Origin: Calycina herbarum
Lineage: Eukaryota; Ascomycota; Leotiomycetes; Helotiales; Pezizellaceae
Direction: 5' to 3'
Assembly (NCBI GenBank): GCA_001414485.1
Contig: LLEY01000053.1
Location: 310,001 to 374,000, forward strand
Length of the DNA: 64,000 bases
How positions within the stretch are numbered: the first letter of the stretch is position 1; every line of letters begins with the position of its first letter. Below the pieces are notes generated by a model. That model was not told the DNA's origin. It saw only the letters and a list, made by a program, of their open reading frames with translations, and did not search any database. A program made the translations under genes and the position numbers. Shown here piece after piece: positions 22,489 to 34,781 of this stretch.

Positions 22489-25400
22489 CTATCCCCTTCT
22501 TAGTCTAGCGTGTCCCTACGCTTAAGTACGACCTAAGAAATACTGTTAGAAGGCTATTAGCCTTCTCCTACTATAATATTTTTAATAATACTATCTATAA
22601 AAGACAAACTAAAATAAAATTATATTAATAATACTTTTTATATTAATTAAGTAGGATTTAAAATATTACCTTATACTTACTATCTTACTTCTACGTCTAG
22701 TTATTACTATATATCTATTACTAGAGGTAAGAAATGTTTTAAGTATACTAAGAAGAGTAAAACTTATAATATTAAGAAGTAAAATCGAATACTCTTAACT
22801 TTTAAATAGGAATCTCTTAATATATAGAAACGTTGTCTATAGGTTAAGAAGGAGACGGCCTATCAGGCCTAAGAAAAGACCTTTTAGGCCTAGTAAGAAG
22901 TAATATTAAAAGTTCTCTATCTTCGAGCATAGTAACGTCTTCTTAATAAGCGAGAATAATAAATACTTTATTAAGGACTTAGTACCTTTTAAGAGCTAGA
23001 TAAAGCTAAGGAGAAGGAGGAAAAGGAAAAAGAAGAGAAGAAGAGGAGAGAGGAGGCTGCTAGGCTAGCCGCCTACTCTACCTCTACTACCTCTAACCCT
23101 GCTTTTAACCTAGGTCTTAATCCTAGTTTCTTCGAGGTCTTCTCTATTAATTACCTAATATAAGTAACCCTAGGTTTTAATAGTAGAAGTCCTAAAGTTC
23201 CTCTAAGTACTAGTTAATATTCTTTCTAGGTTCTTAAGTATTTTCTAAGTATAAGTAATCTAACTATTTAATTAAATACTTAATCTTATCTTTAATAATC
23301 TTATAGTTAAGAATCCTTTTAACTTTATATTTAATATTTAGATTAACTAGTTAAATTTCTATAATTAGAGCTAGTAGTACTCCTAGTAGTACTAGTTTAA
23401 GCAAAGATATATAGAATACTAGATAGATGTTTATTATTCTTAGTAGTATTAATTTATAATTTAAAGGTCTTTTAATATATTTAATTTTAAATAGTCTAAG
23501 TTTTTTATAATCTAGTTTATTACTTAGTCTTTTTATATTAATATTCTTTTATACTAAGTAGACTTTATCTCTCTCTTTTAGTATTAGCTCTTAACTATAT
23601 TATTTATTATAATAGTATATATTTCTTTCTATTATAAATTATAGGTCCTCTATAAGTTCCTTATATAGACTCTTGATTTTTAAGATATAAATATAAGTAA
23701 GTTAGTTATTAATAGTTATAGATAGTAGTTCTTAATATACTAATAATTTATACTTAAAGTTAGTATAGAATAATATAATAAGTATTATTTCTATTACTAA
23801 ACTATTATAGGCAAACTATACTAGAGGTAGCAGCTCTACCTAGTTATCTTACTAATAGTTTATATAATAATAAAAGTATATTTTAACTACTTAATTTATC
23901 TATTTATTTCCTTTATTTATTTAAGAGTAGAAAGCTATAGAGAGCTTTCTTTTCATACCTAATCGTTTTATAAGAGTAATCTAAAATTTTAAGGTAAAGA
24001 GCTTATCTCTATCTAAGAGTATTTCTTCTAGTAGTCTATATCTTAAGACTACTTCTCTAAGGAATATAAATGCTAGTTCCTTAGCTATACTTAACTCTAT
24101 ATATACTATAAGAATTATATACTTCGTAAGTTATTCTATAATAACTAGGATCGTATTATATTTAACTCTTATTATTAGATCTTTAGATTTTAGTAATTTA
24201 ATAATAAAATCTATAGATATTAATTTCTAAGGTATTTATAGTATTAGAGTAGTGTTTATCTGTTTATAAGGAGTATAGTAGGAAGCCTTATTCCTAGTAT
24301 AGGTATTATATTCTACTATTACTTCCTTAACTATTATAGATAACTAATTAATATAGTAGTATTATCTTATCTTCTAGAAGGTTCTGTAAATTCCTTAGTA
24401 TCTATAAGTAAGTATAGTATAGTATTCTTATATAAATTCCTTTATATATAAGCTAGGGACTTATAATTTTCCTTTTATATACTAGTTATAACCTTTATAT
24501 ATATTTTAAATTTTATCTATCTAAATATTATTTATTACTACTATCTTATATATAGTAGGTATTAAGTCTCTATTCTTAAGAGTTTTTAAGATTATACTCT
24601 TCTTTTACTCCTTATTTCCCTTATATCTAGGTTTCTAGCTAAGAGTATTAGCTTAAGTATTTAACATTCCTTTTATATATTAAATAATAATATTAAATCC
24701 TTTTAGTATTTCTAACTATCTAGCTAGTTATCTTATTATAAGTTCCTTAGTTATTATAAATGTCTTAAGATTCTTATAGTTAGATAAAACTATAACTAGG
24801 TATTTTACTAGCTATAAATAAATTCTCTAGTATTCTAAAGCTAATACTATAGTAAGTAATTTCTTATTAAAGATACTATAGTTTTATTATACTAGGTTAA
24901 ATGTTTTAGAATAATATATAATAAGTATAAGTTTCTCTTTATTATTTAGTTATAAGTAAATTATACTTACTACTATATCTAAAGCATCTATTTTAATTAT
25001 ACTAGGTTTATCTATATTAAAATTATATAGAATAGGTTTTTCTATAAACTTTACTTTAATTCTCTAAAAAGTATTCTCTACTTATTTATTCTATATAAAC
25101 TTAATAACTTTCTTAACTAATACTAATATTAGTTTAGTAATCTTTATATAATCCTATATAAATAGATAGTAAAAGTTTATAAATCTAAGAAAGGACTATA
25201 TATCTTTTATATTTTCTAGTAACTTCTAGTTTAAGATATTTTAAATCTTTACTAGATCTATTTCTATTTTCTTTAAGTTAAATACCTATCCTAAGAAAAG
25301 TATCTAAGTTACTCTAAACTTATATTTCAAGAGTTTTAACTAAGAATTCACTTTTATAAGTTATTATAAAACTTCTCTAATATATCTCTTATATTCTTCT

Positions 25401-28400
25401 TCTTTTTCTAAGAAGATTAGGATATTATCTAAGTAATAAATTACTATTACTCTTAGAAGATCTCCTAAAATATTATTATTTTATTTCTAATATATAGCTA
25501 GTATGTTATAGAGTCTAAATAGTATAACTATATATTTATAAAGGCTTAATAGTAAGGTAAATACTATCTTCTATTTATTTCTAACTTTTATTTATATAAG
25601 TTTATAAGTATTTTATTAATCTAATTTTATAAATCGTACTACCTTATCTAACTTATTCTATAAGTATTAGCTAGGTAGTAGTAGATAAGCGTCCTTAACT
25701 ATAACGTGATTTACTTCTTAATAATTAATATATACTCTCTTATCTAAGTTGTCTTTCTTCTTAATAATAAGTATATTTAAGGTAATTAGTAACTTAGATC
25801 TTCTAATATATCCCTTCTTAATACCTTCCTTTATATAACTTTCTATTCTCTATAGACTTTTCTAGTTATATAACTGAAGTTTCTACTTTAAGAGGTAATA
25901 ACCCTCTTTTAATTTAATCTTATAATCTTATAAGTAATGTTCTAGTAAAGCTTATAAGTCTTCTAGGTTTTTAAATAAAGCCTTAAATTCTCTATACTAT
26001 ATAGGTATTTCGTTATCAGCTTTCTTACTAACTTATAAAAGACCTTAAGTAAAGTATCCTAATACTTTAGAAGAGGTAGCGCTAACCTTATTCTAGCTTT
26101 AAAGTTATAAATATAAACCCTTATATTTATATTAACTAAAAGTTATCTTTCTAGCTCTTTAGTCGATTTCTAGATTATATTCCTAAATCTATAGTATATT
26201 AAGTATTACTTCCTTACTTCTTATTTTAATAATATTAAATTATATATCTAAGTAGTATCTTTTAATATTAATCTTTATTAAAATAGTTTACTAATTAATA
26301 ATCCTATTTTAATATATAATATCTATTCTATTAACTACTCCTAGTTAATAAGGTCTTATCTCTTTAATTAGAACGTTTAGCTTCTCTTAAGCTATTAGAG
26401 AGATAAAGTTACCTATTACTCTTAAGTCTATTATAACTTATAACTCCTTTCCTTTAATTTCTATAGTTACTACTAACTATCTTTCTCTTAAAGTAGTATC
26501 TAACTTTACTTTAATATATTAAACTTTAAAAGATTAATTTTTATAATTATAATTTCACCTTTCCTTATTCTTATACTATAGAAAGAATCTTACTCTTTCC
26601 TTATTAGTATATACTACCTTATATATTAATCTATATTCTAGGATTCCTATTATCCTAGGAATTCCTTCTATAAATCATTTTAGTATTTGTCTATAATTAT
26701 ATTAGATCTATTTATAACTAGTTTCTATAATAGCTTTTATAGACTATAGTTCTCCTATATATAGATAGTCTAAAGTAGCCTTTAGTATACTTATCTCTAG
26801 TTTTATATAGTAAACCTTAAATATATAGTCTCTTAAATTCTTTTCTCTAATAGCTTAAATCTAGGACTAAGGAAAGAATACTACTCCTTTATCATCTAAT
26901 AATACTACCTTATATATCTAATAATATTCTACTATTCTAGTAGGTTCTAGTAAGATTCCTTTAAACCGTTTCTATAATAACTAGTCTAAGGTTAGACTTA
27001 GTTCGTATTATATCTATTATACTATTATTTCTTAAACTGTTTCTATAAACTATAGTTCTCTTATTAGAAGATAGTAACATTCTTCTAGTTCTATTTTAGC
27101 CTATTTAGTAATATTAAGCTTCCTTTATTCCTAAAGTAGTATACTAAATAGTCTTAGTAAACTATGTTCTTTAAATATTATTTTATTCTTACTAATTAAT
27201 ATAACTATAATATATTATTTAAATTCTTTTAGTATAACATCTTTAAGTACTATTCTATAAAAGAAGGTTTTAATTTATCTCTTAAATCTTATTAAGACTT
27301 ACTACATCTATATACTAGTTTCCTTTAAAATATTATATACCTTCTATACATCTCTAACCTTAGGATAAGTAAGTCTCTTAATTCGTAGTTAGATATATAT
27401 AGGTTCCTTATTTTTAATAGTTTCTTACCTAGTAATTAGACTAACTAAAGTTATTATCTTAGAGTTATTTCTTATAACTATATATATTATTAAAATAGTT
27501 AGATTAACTCTTTATATAATATAAGAACTTCAGAAGTCTAGCTTCTAGTTATTAATATATACTTATTAATTTCCTTTTTTAAAGGTTTTAAGAAAAGCCT
27601 AAGTTTCTCTAACTTTAAAGTCTTTATTTCTTATTTCTCCTTCTAAACTAGAAGATAAATCTAATATCTCTAAAGAACTAGTCGATAGTAGTAATTCGTA
27701 TTCCTCTTAAAAAGGTTACTTAGATTCTATTACTAATTATATATTATAATATTCTTTAAAGAGTAGATCCCTATTATTATTAGTATCTTAAATACTACTA
27801 ATTCCTTTATTATTTTAATCTAAGTTCTATATTCTTATACTTTAAGCTCCTTATCTATAAGTTTAATATAATCAGTTAAAGCTACTTATTATTAAATAGT
27901 AGTATTAATTTATTTCTTCCTCTTAGAGTCTTTTATCTTACTATACTTATTTACTCTATAATCTAATAAGCTATAATTATAACATAAGTTCTACTTACGT
28001 TAACGATTTTACTCTTCTTAGAAAAGTCCTCCTTTCTTTAGAAAGGTTTTCTTCTATATAGCATTTACCTTCTTACTATATTTATTAATATAAGAGTACT
28101 TCTACTTTCCTAGCTCTTTACTCTTTTCCCTATACCTAGAGTTACTCTTTCTAAATTTATATAGGTAGTTATCTAGTTAGATAACTTCCTTAATAATACT
28201 TATAATAGTTAAGAATTATATATTCTACTTAGCTATTTCCTTATAGATATATATCTTTAATCCTCTATAAAAGAGTTCTATAAGAGCGATCGTATCCTAT
28301 TCTAACTTTATTCTATAATATTAAAACTTATTAGTATAATCTATTACTAATCTAGTTTAATATAATTCTAAAAGCTTATATATAGCTATTTAGATTATAT

Positions 28401-28903
28401 TAAAGTCTTTAAAGACTTTTCTAATAGTTACTTTAAATCCTCTCTAAGATTTAAACATAATCTTAGTTAATTCTATCTTTCTATCTTTATCCTTATTTTT
28501 AAAGAAGTCCTCTAAGTATAGCTAAGCTTATTCTAATACTAATCCTCTAAGGTAAGAGATAGTAAAGATAGTTTATAAATTATAATTATCTTCGAACTTA
28601 TTAGAATTAAAGTTAAAGTAGATGTCTATTTAGAGAAGGAATAAGTCGAGTTCCTTTTACTTCTTATAATACGTATCTAGTATCTTAACTTTAATAGATT
28701 TAAGTACTTCGACCTTATAAGGCTTAGAGGCGTCTAGTATACTAATATTATCGTCGTTCCTAGTTAACTATATACCGGTAAGTATTCTCCCGGTTATACT
28801 TCTAAATATTCCTATAATATTAACTTAACTAGTATTTAGGCTAGCTACTATAGCAGGGGTTACTAGAGCTATAACGACTAAACTTCTAAGTAGGTACTTA
28901 AAG

Positions 28904-29341
28904 TATAATAAAACTTAAATAAACTAAATAAAGATAACTAAGTCTTAAAGGTTAATATATAAGTAAGAAGTATAGATATACTATATTATTTACTTAGAAG
29001 TAAACTTATTACTTATATTAAAGATATTAAATAAGATAATAAGATTAATAACTACAGTTAAGTATAAAGCTCCTATCTAATAGTAGACGTGCTAGTCTTA
29101 TATAGAACTATAGTCTCCCGTTCCAGTCGCTCTAGTCGCTCGCTCTAATCGCTTTAGTCGACAGGCGACTCAGGCGACTTAGGCGACTAGGTTACGTAAT
29201 GCTTTTTACCAAAGGAAATCCATAGATCGCTTAGCTAGTCTAAGGATCCCTCTTTTACTTATAAGAGTTTCCGATAGTGCTTAACCTGTTAGAGCGCCGC
29301 CTGGTCTTCACTTATCACATACTTATACGTGATTCGTAACA
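28904..29341 (-). repeat. 5' LTR of Gypsy-1 (438 bp)
   Basis: The start is heavily mutated (TATAATAAAACTT for TGTAACGAAACTT). The last 100 bp are nearly clean and end GTGATTCGTAACA. The duplicate target site follows at 29342-29346. Confidence 0.9.
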
Positions 29342-31213
29342 CGCACGTCTTCTAAACGTATAGACAGAATCGCTAGTCGTAGGAGAAAGACCCGTACGTC
29401 TGATCAGCGTATAGACAGTGAACCTAACTATAAGGCTCTGATAGACCGTGGGCTCTGTAAACGTAGGCCCCGGAGATTCTTTAACGAAGATATAACCTTA
29501 AGTGCTAATACCTACGGGATACTTCTTCTAAAGTCGTACGATAAGGCGGTTAGTAACCCTTAGTACGCTTAGCAATAGAAAGATGCTATTACTAATGAAT
29601 TAGTTAAGCTCTAGGTCCTTAGAACCTGGGAGTATACTAAGCTCCTCTCTACGAAGGCTATAGTTAGTACAAAGTAGGTCTTCCTTATAAAGTATACTCT
29701 AATAGAGTTAATAGACCGCTTTAAGACTAGACTAGTAGCTTAGGGATATAGTTAGAGACTAGGTAATAACTTTCTTAAGACATTCTCGCTTACTATCTAC
29801 TATAAGTCTATTAGAGCTTTGTTAGCTATAGAGTATATAGAGGACCTTGAGATTTATTAAGTTAACGTAGATATAGTATATCTACGAGCAGAGTTATACG
29901 TAGAGATATATATCTAAGAGGTTCAAGGACTCTTATTACTCTCTAATATTATACTAGAGATATATAAGGCCTTATACAGCCTAAAGCAGTCTAGAAGAGA
30001 GTAGTATATTAAAGCTTATAATAGCCTAGCTAAGTTTAAATTAAAGCCCTCTTTTAGTAACCTAAGTATATTTATTAATAGAGACAAGAGCTTAATTATT
30101 AGCCTCTATATTAATAATATAATTATACTTAGACGCTCTTTAGACAAGGTTAACTCGTTTAAAGAGTGGTTTAGAAAACTATATAAGCTTAAAGACATAA
30201 GAGAGATTAGTATATTTCTTAGTCTTAAGGTTATACGGGATCGAGCGTCGTAGACGCTGACTATTAGCTAGAAAAGCTACTCGCTTAAGCTAGTTAATAA
30301 GTATTTAGAGGGCAGCGATTAGGTAGATCCTACCCCTGCGGGTAGAATATAGACCCTTAGGAAAGCTAAGCAAAATGAACCCTGAGCTGATATTACCCTA
30401 TACTAAAGAGCTATTAAAAGTCTAATATATTTACAGAGAGGCACGTGGCTAGATATTACCTTTGCTGTTTGCCGACTTACACAGCATTGCTCGGACTCTA
30501 CTATATAATATTAGAATTACGTATTACGGATCTTGCGCTACTTAAAACGTATACCCGGCTATGCTATTCGCTTTAGCAACTCGGAACGACTATAGGCACT
30601 TAAGGGGTATTCTGACTCAGACTACGCTAGCGACCTAGCCGATCGACTGTCGACTTATAAGTATATTTTCAAGCTCTACGGAGGATCTATTACTTAGACA
30701 TCGAAGAAGCAGCAGTTAATCTCTATATCGACTACCGAGGCAGAGTATATAGCACTTTGCTAGACAAGCAAGCAGGCTGTTTGGTATAGTGGGCTACTGC
30801 GAGATATTAGCTATTCGTAGTACTTAAAGGACGACTTTACGGTCCCACTTCTCTATGATAATCAATCAGCGATTACGCTTGTAGAGAACCTAGAGAACCA
30901 TGCCTAAAGTAAGCATATTAATGTTTAATTCCACTATGTACGGCAGCTTGTTACATATAATAAGATCACAGTCGATTACTGCCCTACAGCACATATGCTT
31001 GCCGACGCACTCACGAAGCCTCTATGACTATTAGTATTTAGGATATGTGTTAAGGGGATGCTTTAGGAAGGATGAAGAGTTGAGAATAAAGGAGAAAGGC
31101 TTACGCCAGGGTTTTTATGCCAGCTGGGCTTTTCCTAGGAGCTATACAAAAACTGCTTTTTGCCTATAGGGTTTTGCAGAAGTAGCTGTTATTAGATATA
31201 ACCGTAAGGGGGC

Positions 31214-31425
31214 TGTTAATAGGTACAGTGATATCTGTTATATTAAGCCACTTAAGGAGATATCGGTATACCCGTCGGGCATGCCGACAGAGAAAGAGAT
31301 TTTTCGGTAATGGAAGCGGCAATGGCTATTGCAAAGTTGTATATATATATGCCTTATGCTCTTGTGGAGCAAGGCAAGGAATTCAAGACTTTGACTCTTG
31401 TCCTCTGAAGTGCAGTATTTCAACA
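31214..31425 (+). repeat. 3' LTR of Copia element (212 bp)
   Basis: Starts TGTTAATAGG after a G-rich polypurine tract and ends TTTCAACA. The next bases, CGAGTTATTGCT, resume the permease reading frame (Arg-Val-Ile-Ala). Confidence 0.92.
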
Positions 31426-33144
31426 CGAGTTATTGCTGTTGTGGTGTTGTCATTCTTCTGTCTATTGCATTACTTTTCCAGTAGAGCTGGCCAGGATTTG
31501 AATCAAGGCTTTGCTTTCATCAAGACGTTACTGATATTGGTCGTAATTGGTTCTGGGATAGGAAGAGCAACTCATCACTATACAAGCGATTGGGGACATG
31601 CGCCAAAAGGAGGTTCGAGCTCCGCCACGGCTTTTTTCTCCATTTTATATAGTTTCTCAGGATGGGAAAATGTCACATCTGTGAGTTTCACGACGAATGT
31701 CAGTGCTCAAAGCAGCTAATTTTCATTCAGGTGGGAAGTGAAATAGCCGAGCACAAGATTTTAAAGAAAGGTTTCATCGCTGGAGTATCGCTCGTGGGAG
31801 GACTCTACATTCTTGCTAACCTGGTCTTCGTCAGTCTCCCGCCCTCCAGGATTTAACGGTTGATACATATCGCTAATATCAGCTCCCAGCTTCTTGCCGT
31901 GCCGCAAGAACTGGTCGTGCAAAAGGATTCGCCGGCGATGGCGATGGCACCCCTGGTATATTCCAATCTATTCTGAAAACCTGAAACAGTAGACACCTAA
32001 TACATTTATGCAGTTTTTCGGGGACGGTGAAAAGGCAAAGCGCCCTTGGACGGTTTTGATAGCAATTTCAGCAGCAGGTAGCCTTCTTGCTGTTACATAC
32101 ACATGCGGCAGACGTAAGTGTAACTACAGTATAAGTTAGATTCAGGGAACTGACATTGAAAAACAGGAATAGTAAAGCTTGTTATTGGGAAATCCAATAT
32201 CCTTCCCTCGTCAAAAATTTGGAAATTGAGCTCACCGGAGAGAATCAGCGGCAATGGAAAACTCACCTCCACACCACAAGGCGGTCTCATGTTGCACTGG
32301 ATATTTTCAGTAGTATTGATCGCTGGCTCAGCTGACTTTTATAATCTGAATGAAGCAATCAGCTTTCCAGGAACAATCTTATGCATCTGCCTGGGTGGGA
32401 GGTAATAATTTGTTCCGATCGGAGTACTAGATTGGATCACTAATTGATCATGCAGTATTTATCGGCATTGGATTTCCCCTTACCTTTCTCGAAAGAGACT
32501 CTCGTCTGTTGAGATTCCTCCACCTAAAGTATCGAGATATACCTCCTCCATGGGAGCGAGTTATCACAAATCGATCACGGCTGCTGACATACAAGTTTTT
32601 CTGGGCTTTCACGATAGCCTTTTTAGCCGTGAATGTTTTCATCATAGTTGTTCCGGTGATAAAGCCATATGAGGACGGGAACGGGAACCCCCTCGAAATT
32701 CAAGGCTGGCTCTGTATAACGATTGTCTTGGCGGTGATATTGTCTGCTTGTATATATTATCTGATCACATTTTGTTCTTCTGTCGTTCGCAGAGCCGACA
32801 ACACACGCACGGCACTAATCTAACAACACAATTCCGAACTTGACCTAGGGACGATTGAACGTGGAAAATCGATTATATCCTGGGCTGGAGTTTATCCGGA
32901 GATATTTGAAGAGACAGCGCACGATCCAAGATATGGGAATAGTAGGAATGTCGTCGTTTTCGTCGATGAAAGGGTAAGTATCGCTCTTGGAATTACAAAA
33001 AGTGCAAGATTTCTAATAATAAAACGAATACAGAACCCAAAGAAAAGTATCTTGTATTGGATCTTCGGTGGTTCAAAACCTGAACATAGACAGAATTTTG
33101 GTCTTCCTGCCCTTTGGGACCAAGTTACGGGCAAAAGCTCGTAG
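31426..33144 (+). pseudogene. Amino-acid permease (APC family), 3' half
   Basis: Continuation of the gene starting at 18509. Exons: 31426-31680, 31731-31829, 31890-31955, 32014-32113, 32167-32394, 32456-32973 and 33034-33144. They read RVIAVVVLSFFCLLHYF, ILYSFSGWENVTS, EIAEHKILKKGFIAGVSLVG and GGLMLHWIFSVVLIAG, a typical APC C-terminal half with several membrane helices, then a hydrophilic tail ending QVTGKSS. A TAA at 32821-32823 sits in frame in the middle of the tail, where CAA is likely; the frame on both sides is open. Together with the upstream TGA and the 12.2-kb insertion the gene is dead. Composition is normal, so RIP did not spread far from the LTR. Confidence 0.83.
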
Positions 33145-33922
33145 CGAAGTTGGTGGCGTGGTTTCTGGGCGTAAAATAAGTTTGACTGGATACGGAAGTT
33201 ATGGATTTGGAAGTAGTTGTAGTATTATCTTGTGCGCAGATTTGAATCAATTAATGTAATCAAGAGATTGGCCAAGGTTCACCAGGACGACCGACGGCCC
33301 GACCGACCATAAGGATTACACCACCGATTTCCCACCAAAATATATGGCGACAACCCTAAGAACAACCAGAATGAACAATAGTAGTTAGCGAATATAGAAA
33401 TTAAAGCTTGAGTATTCACTCTAAAGCTTTAGAATTGCAAAAATAAGTTACGTTGTTGTAGAGTTGCGGGAGGAAATCGCGGGTTTTTGGTGGGGTTTTC
33501 GCGATCGGCTCACGAGTTCTGACATCCCCTGGTGCACCATTTAGACCAGAAAGGTTTCTCAAATAACTTCAAGATGAGAGTTATTTGCCAAAAGCACTTT
33601 ATGTCTATCCCGTTCATGCCAGGTGCAGCCATTCAATTTGAGACGCTTTTGTTATTAGTATGTAGTACGTTAGCTTAAAATAATCTAAAACTAGATCTCA
33701 ACGGACTACTTCGCTAAACCCCCATGTTCCACCACAAAAAAAGTATTAGACAGAGGAGAGAAATACTATCTTGAACAAAATAAAAACAACAGTTCTTATG
33801 TCTTTATTTTACAACTTCTTCGATTGCTTGGGACGTGCATTCTCGGCGGGAATCCGAGAATTCCAAAAAGCAGAAGAGGAAATCGACCGTTGTCCTGATG
33901 TTCGGTCTTTCAAAATTGGGAC
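33145..33922. other. Intergenic
   Basis: No supported gene. An open frame at 33771-33953 overlaps the start of the next gene in another phase and lacks an ATG start; I regard it as leader or shadow. Confidence 0.35.
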
Positions 33923-34543
33923 ATGGAATCCGCAGTTCGGGGACTGGAGATGAACCGAGACCGAAGTGTTCTGCTGGAAGGAATTGCAGGACGTGATAAA
34001 TGGTTGAAAGAGGTATGTCCTGGTCAATTTATCCCGGGGAAAACCCGCCCAAAATCATCTTCGCGGCGTACTAAAAACGTTACTGGCTAGAGCCTCCAAA
34101 TAAATGTGGCAGAGAGAGTTATCGCAGCTTTAAACTCATACGACGATGGCTGTTTTAATTCCCTCGATGCACTTCTGACACTGAGTAAACCGGTTCCCCC
34201 AGAGAACATAGATATGTTTCGGAAACTCACCGCTGCTGAAGATGAAGGGGGTTACAAAACTGAGATGGAGAAGAAGCTTGTGGAGAGAATTGGAAAGAAG
34301 GATGGAGGAGAGCTAATTTGGAAATTGTCCATCGAATATGGGGTGCAGAGGAAGACTATGTATGCGAGGGCTGAGGGATATTGATACAACGAGTGGTTGC
34401 ATCATGAGATCATTGTACCGGACAAGTGGCATTGTTGCGAGAAGGGGGATCCTGCGGAGTGGGAATTGGCTTGGATGAAGGATCAGGTAGAGCGCAATCG
34501 TGAGTATAGGAAGAAGGAACGTATTTGGGATTTCGAAGAGTAG
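33923..34543 (+). pseudogene. Hypothetical protein gene with premature TGA
   Basis: Exon 1 33923-34012 (MESAVRGLEMNRDRSVLLEG...), a 78-nt GTATGT...CTAG intron, exon 2 34091-34543. The frame runs LDALLTLSKPVPPENIDMFR to ARAEGY, then TGA at 34382-34384, then continues open with YNEWLHHEIIVPDKWHCCEK and ends RIWDFEE. The coding feel on both sides suggests a single nonsense change, for example CGA to TGA. Soluble, Lys/Glu-rich, about 176 residues plus the stop. Family unknown to me. Confidence 0.5.
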
Positions 34544-34781
34544 ATAGAGAACACAATGCTAGAAATCTTTTCTCCGTCTTTTCCATCTGCCACCAATCGT
34601 TCTGCGAACACCTGTCTTTTTTTAGTACTCTGATTGTTTCGGGATAATCACAAAGAATATCTGAGGGTCGTGGGTCGTGGGAGAACGAGGAAGCCCGTTC
34701 TTAAGGTAAATCTTCTAAACCTTCTTGGACAATATTTTTCCTTGTCCTAGACTGCTTTGAACAATTTGAAGCAAAGTAGCT

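Larger units (their letters stand above)
22051..29341 (-). mobile_element. Ty3/Gypsy retrotransposon copy 1 (7291 bp), RIP-dead
   Basis: Same family as 50955-58204. Orientation is minus, from the polypurine tract beside the left LTR and the Gag start beside the right LTR. Most CpA/TpG is gone; stops occur every few codons on the coding strand. The reverse-transcriptase active site reads YLDN (25424-25435) instead of YLDD. The Gag zinc knuckle near 27960-28010 has lost Cys and His to Tyr. The Gag N-terminus, intact in copy 2, is unreadable here (28730-28890). Flanked by a perfect CGCAC duplication. Confidence 0.9.
19194..31425 (+). mobile_element. Ty1/Copia retrotransposon, nested and RIP-inactivated
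   Basis: Plus-strand element of about 4.9 kb once the nested Gypsy is removed. Gag starts at about 19480 (MSYDDKSLKIPKLTGALNYR). It has a knuckle at 20308-20349 reading C-x2-C-x4-H-x4-Y (final Cys to Tyr), then protease, GAG-pre-integrase and integrase traces (20500-21960), interruption at 22051-29341, then reverse transcriptase, with the YVDD motif now YINN at 30107-30118. RNase H shows SDSDYASD, TEAEYIAL and ADALTKPL. A polypurine tract AAGGGGG ends at about 31212, next to the right LTR. In-frame stops are mostly former Gln/Trp codons. It inserted into the permease gene in the same orientation. Confidence 0.92.

Noticed and set aside
22490..28900. Possible genes in the AT-rich block
   Set aside because: All readings are RIP-degraded Gypsy pol/gag on the minus strand; no independent frame.
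34106..34384. Stand-alone 92-codon gene
   Set aside because: Begins with GTG inside exon 2 of a longer gene and ends at a premature TGA; the reading continues after it.
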